A stretch of 64,000 nt of DNA from an uncultured Roseobacter sp. (GTDB taxonomy: Bacteria; Pseudomonadota; Alphaproteobacteria; Rhodobacterales; Rhodobacteraceae), in contig NZ_CANMNK010000004.1 of assembly GCF_947499265.1 (NCBI RefSeq), positions 248,001-312,000 of the forward strand, written 5' to 3'. Of the stretch, positions 63,687 to 64,000 are shown piece by piece. Made by a program: the position numbers and the translations under genes. Each line of letters begins with the position of its first letter. The first letter of the stretch is position 1. Below the pieces are notes generated by a model. It was given only the letters and a program-made list of their open reading frames with translations, was not told where the DNA came from and ran no database searches.

Positions 63687-64000
63687 TCAGTCCTTTTTTG
63701 CCACGACGAAGTAGCTAGATGCTCCCCTGTAGATCTCTTCGGTGCGAACCGTACGTAGTCCCTCAACCGCCACCAAATTATCCAAATCAGCTGTTCTTAG
63801 TCGCCTGATCGGAACGGGGATTGCCCCGGTCACTAGCAGCAATCGCACAAGCAAGATTTGGAGGCTAACAAAGAAGGCCATCTTGCCTCCCAGGCACGGC
63901 GTAGCGGACAAAAAAGTCCCGCCCGGCTTTAGCAGCTCAAGCGTTCTTTGAACGACCTTCTGCGGATCAGGTACTGTGTGCAGCATGTTGAAGGCCAGAA
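63687..64000 (-). CDS. SAM-dependent methyltransferase, C-terminal part (cut by window edge)
   Basis: The last ~104 codons of a leftward gene that begins beyond base 64000. MLHTVPDPQKVVQRTLELLKP followed by GGTFLSATPCLGG is the post-motif III region of a class I methyltransferase. A hydrophobic stretch (FFVSLQILLVRLLLVTG) and ASSYFVVAKKD at the end follow. Substrate unknown. Confidence 0.82.
   Translation of the reverse strand, partial: LAFNMLHTVPDPQKVVQRTLELLKPGGTFLSATPCLGGKMAFFVSLQILLVRLLLVTGAIPVPIRRLRTADLDNLVAVEGLRTVRTEEIYRGASSYFVVAKKD

Overview
The window reads as a chromosomal segment of an alphaproteobacterium of the Rhodobacteraceae (Roseobacter-like) type. The evidence is the aa3 oxidase operon order coxB-ctaB-small ORF-cox11-coxC-SURF1, followed by thrC and an M16 peptidase. 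High-GC core genes with dense 4-bp stop/start overlaps and a GAF-type PtsP directly after lysC agree with this. No rRNA gene, complete tRNA gene or CRISPR array was seen.

Bases 1-28061 are core genome. They hold, leftward, tldD-dprA-topA; rightward, the cytochrome oxidase operon, thrC, an M16 peptidase and acetyltransferases; an FAD-linked oxidase; apt and a LysE exporter; a CRP-like site ahead of a tiny secreted Cys-rich peptide; mtnP; a SulP transporter; then EcsC, Nudix, DUF1178 and SDR genes, lysC and ptsP. Bases 28062-38935 are accessory. They hold a TetR/enoyl-CoA hydratase pair with a palindromic operator, and a cell-envelope group: a periplasmic glucan protein of the OpgG type, two polytopic GT-C/DUF2723-like membrane proteins, an AsmA protein and a DUF4185 lipoprotein.

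From about 39169 to the right end the window looks like a composite genomic island. Two direct copies of the 3' half of a tRNA-Cys gene (39169 and 42034) bracket a frameshifted tyrosine integrase. No intact tRNA-Cys is in the window, so the island probably continues past base 64000. Decayed plasmid or mobile-element pieces are scattered through it: a DUF1403/ScpB chimera with in-frame stops, a MobA/MobL relaxase fragment and a Tn3 transposase fragment.

The island carries three notable modules. (1) A nucleotide cassette (44739-48054): a P-loop kinase-like protein, a DNPH1/MilB-like deoxynucleotide N-glycosidase, an ImmA/IrrE peptidase and a thymidylate-synthase homologue. The pairing resembles MilA/MilB and BcmA/BcmB of modified-pyrimidine pathways. 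(2) A short-Argonaute defence operon (48987-53013): a catalytically dead short pAgo, whose gene overlaps that of a partner with SIR2, a RecG/Schlafen-like HATPase module and an APAZ-like C-terminus. A divergent gene with a HEPN-like motif lies beside it. (3) A putative peptide-modification cluster (54253-58929): an 89-residue leader-like protein, an ATP-grasp enzyme that appears circularly permuted, a DHFR, a SAM methyltransferase, a HemW-like radical SAM enzyme carrying a second copy of the leader-like domain at its C-terminus, and a 54-codon ORF just upstream of that enzyme. The rest holds a c-type haem protein, a staphylococcal-nuclease-like protein, DUF6429, a CopD-like membrane protein, an archaeal-type peptidyl-tRNA hydrolase and a partial methyltransferase.
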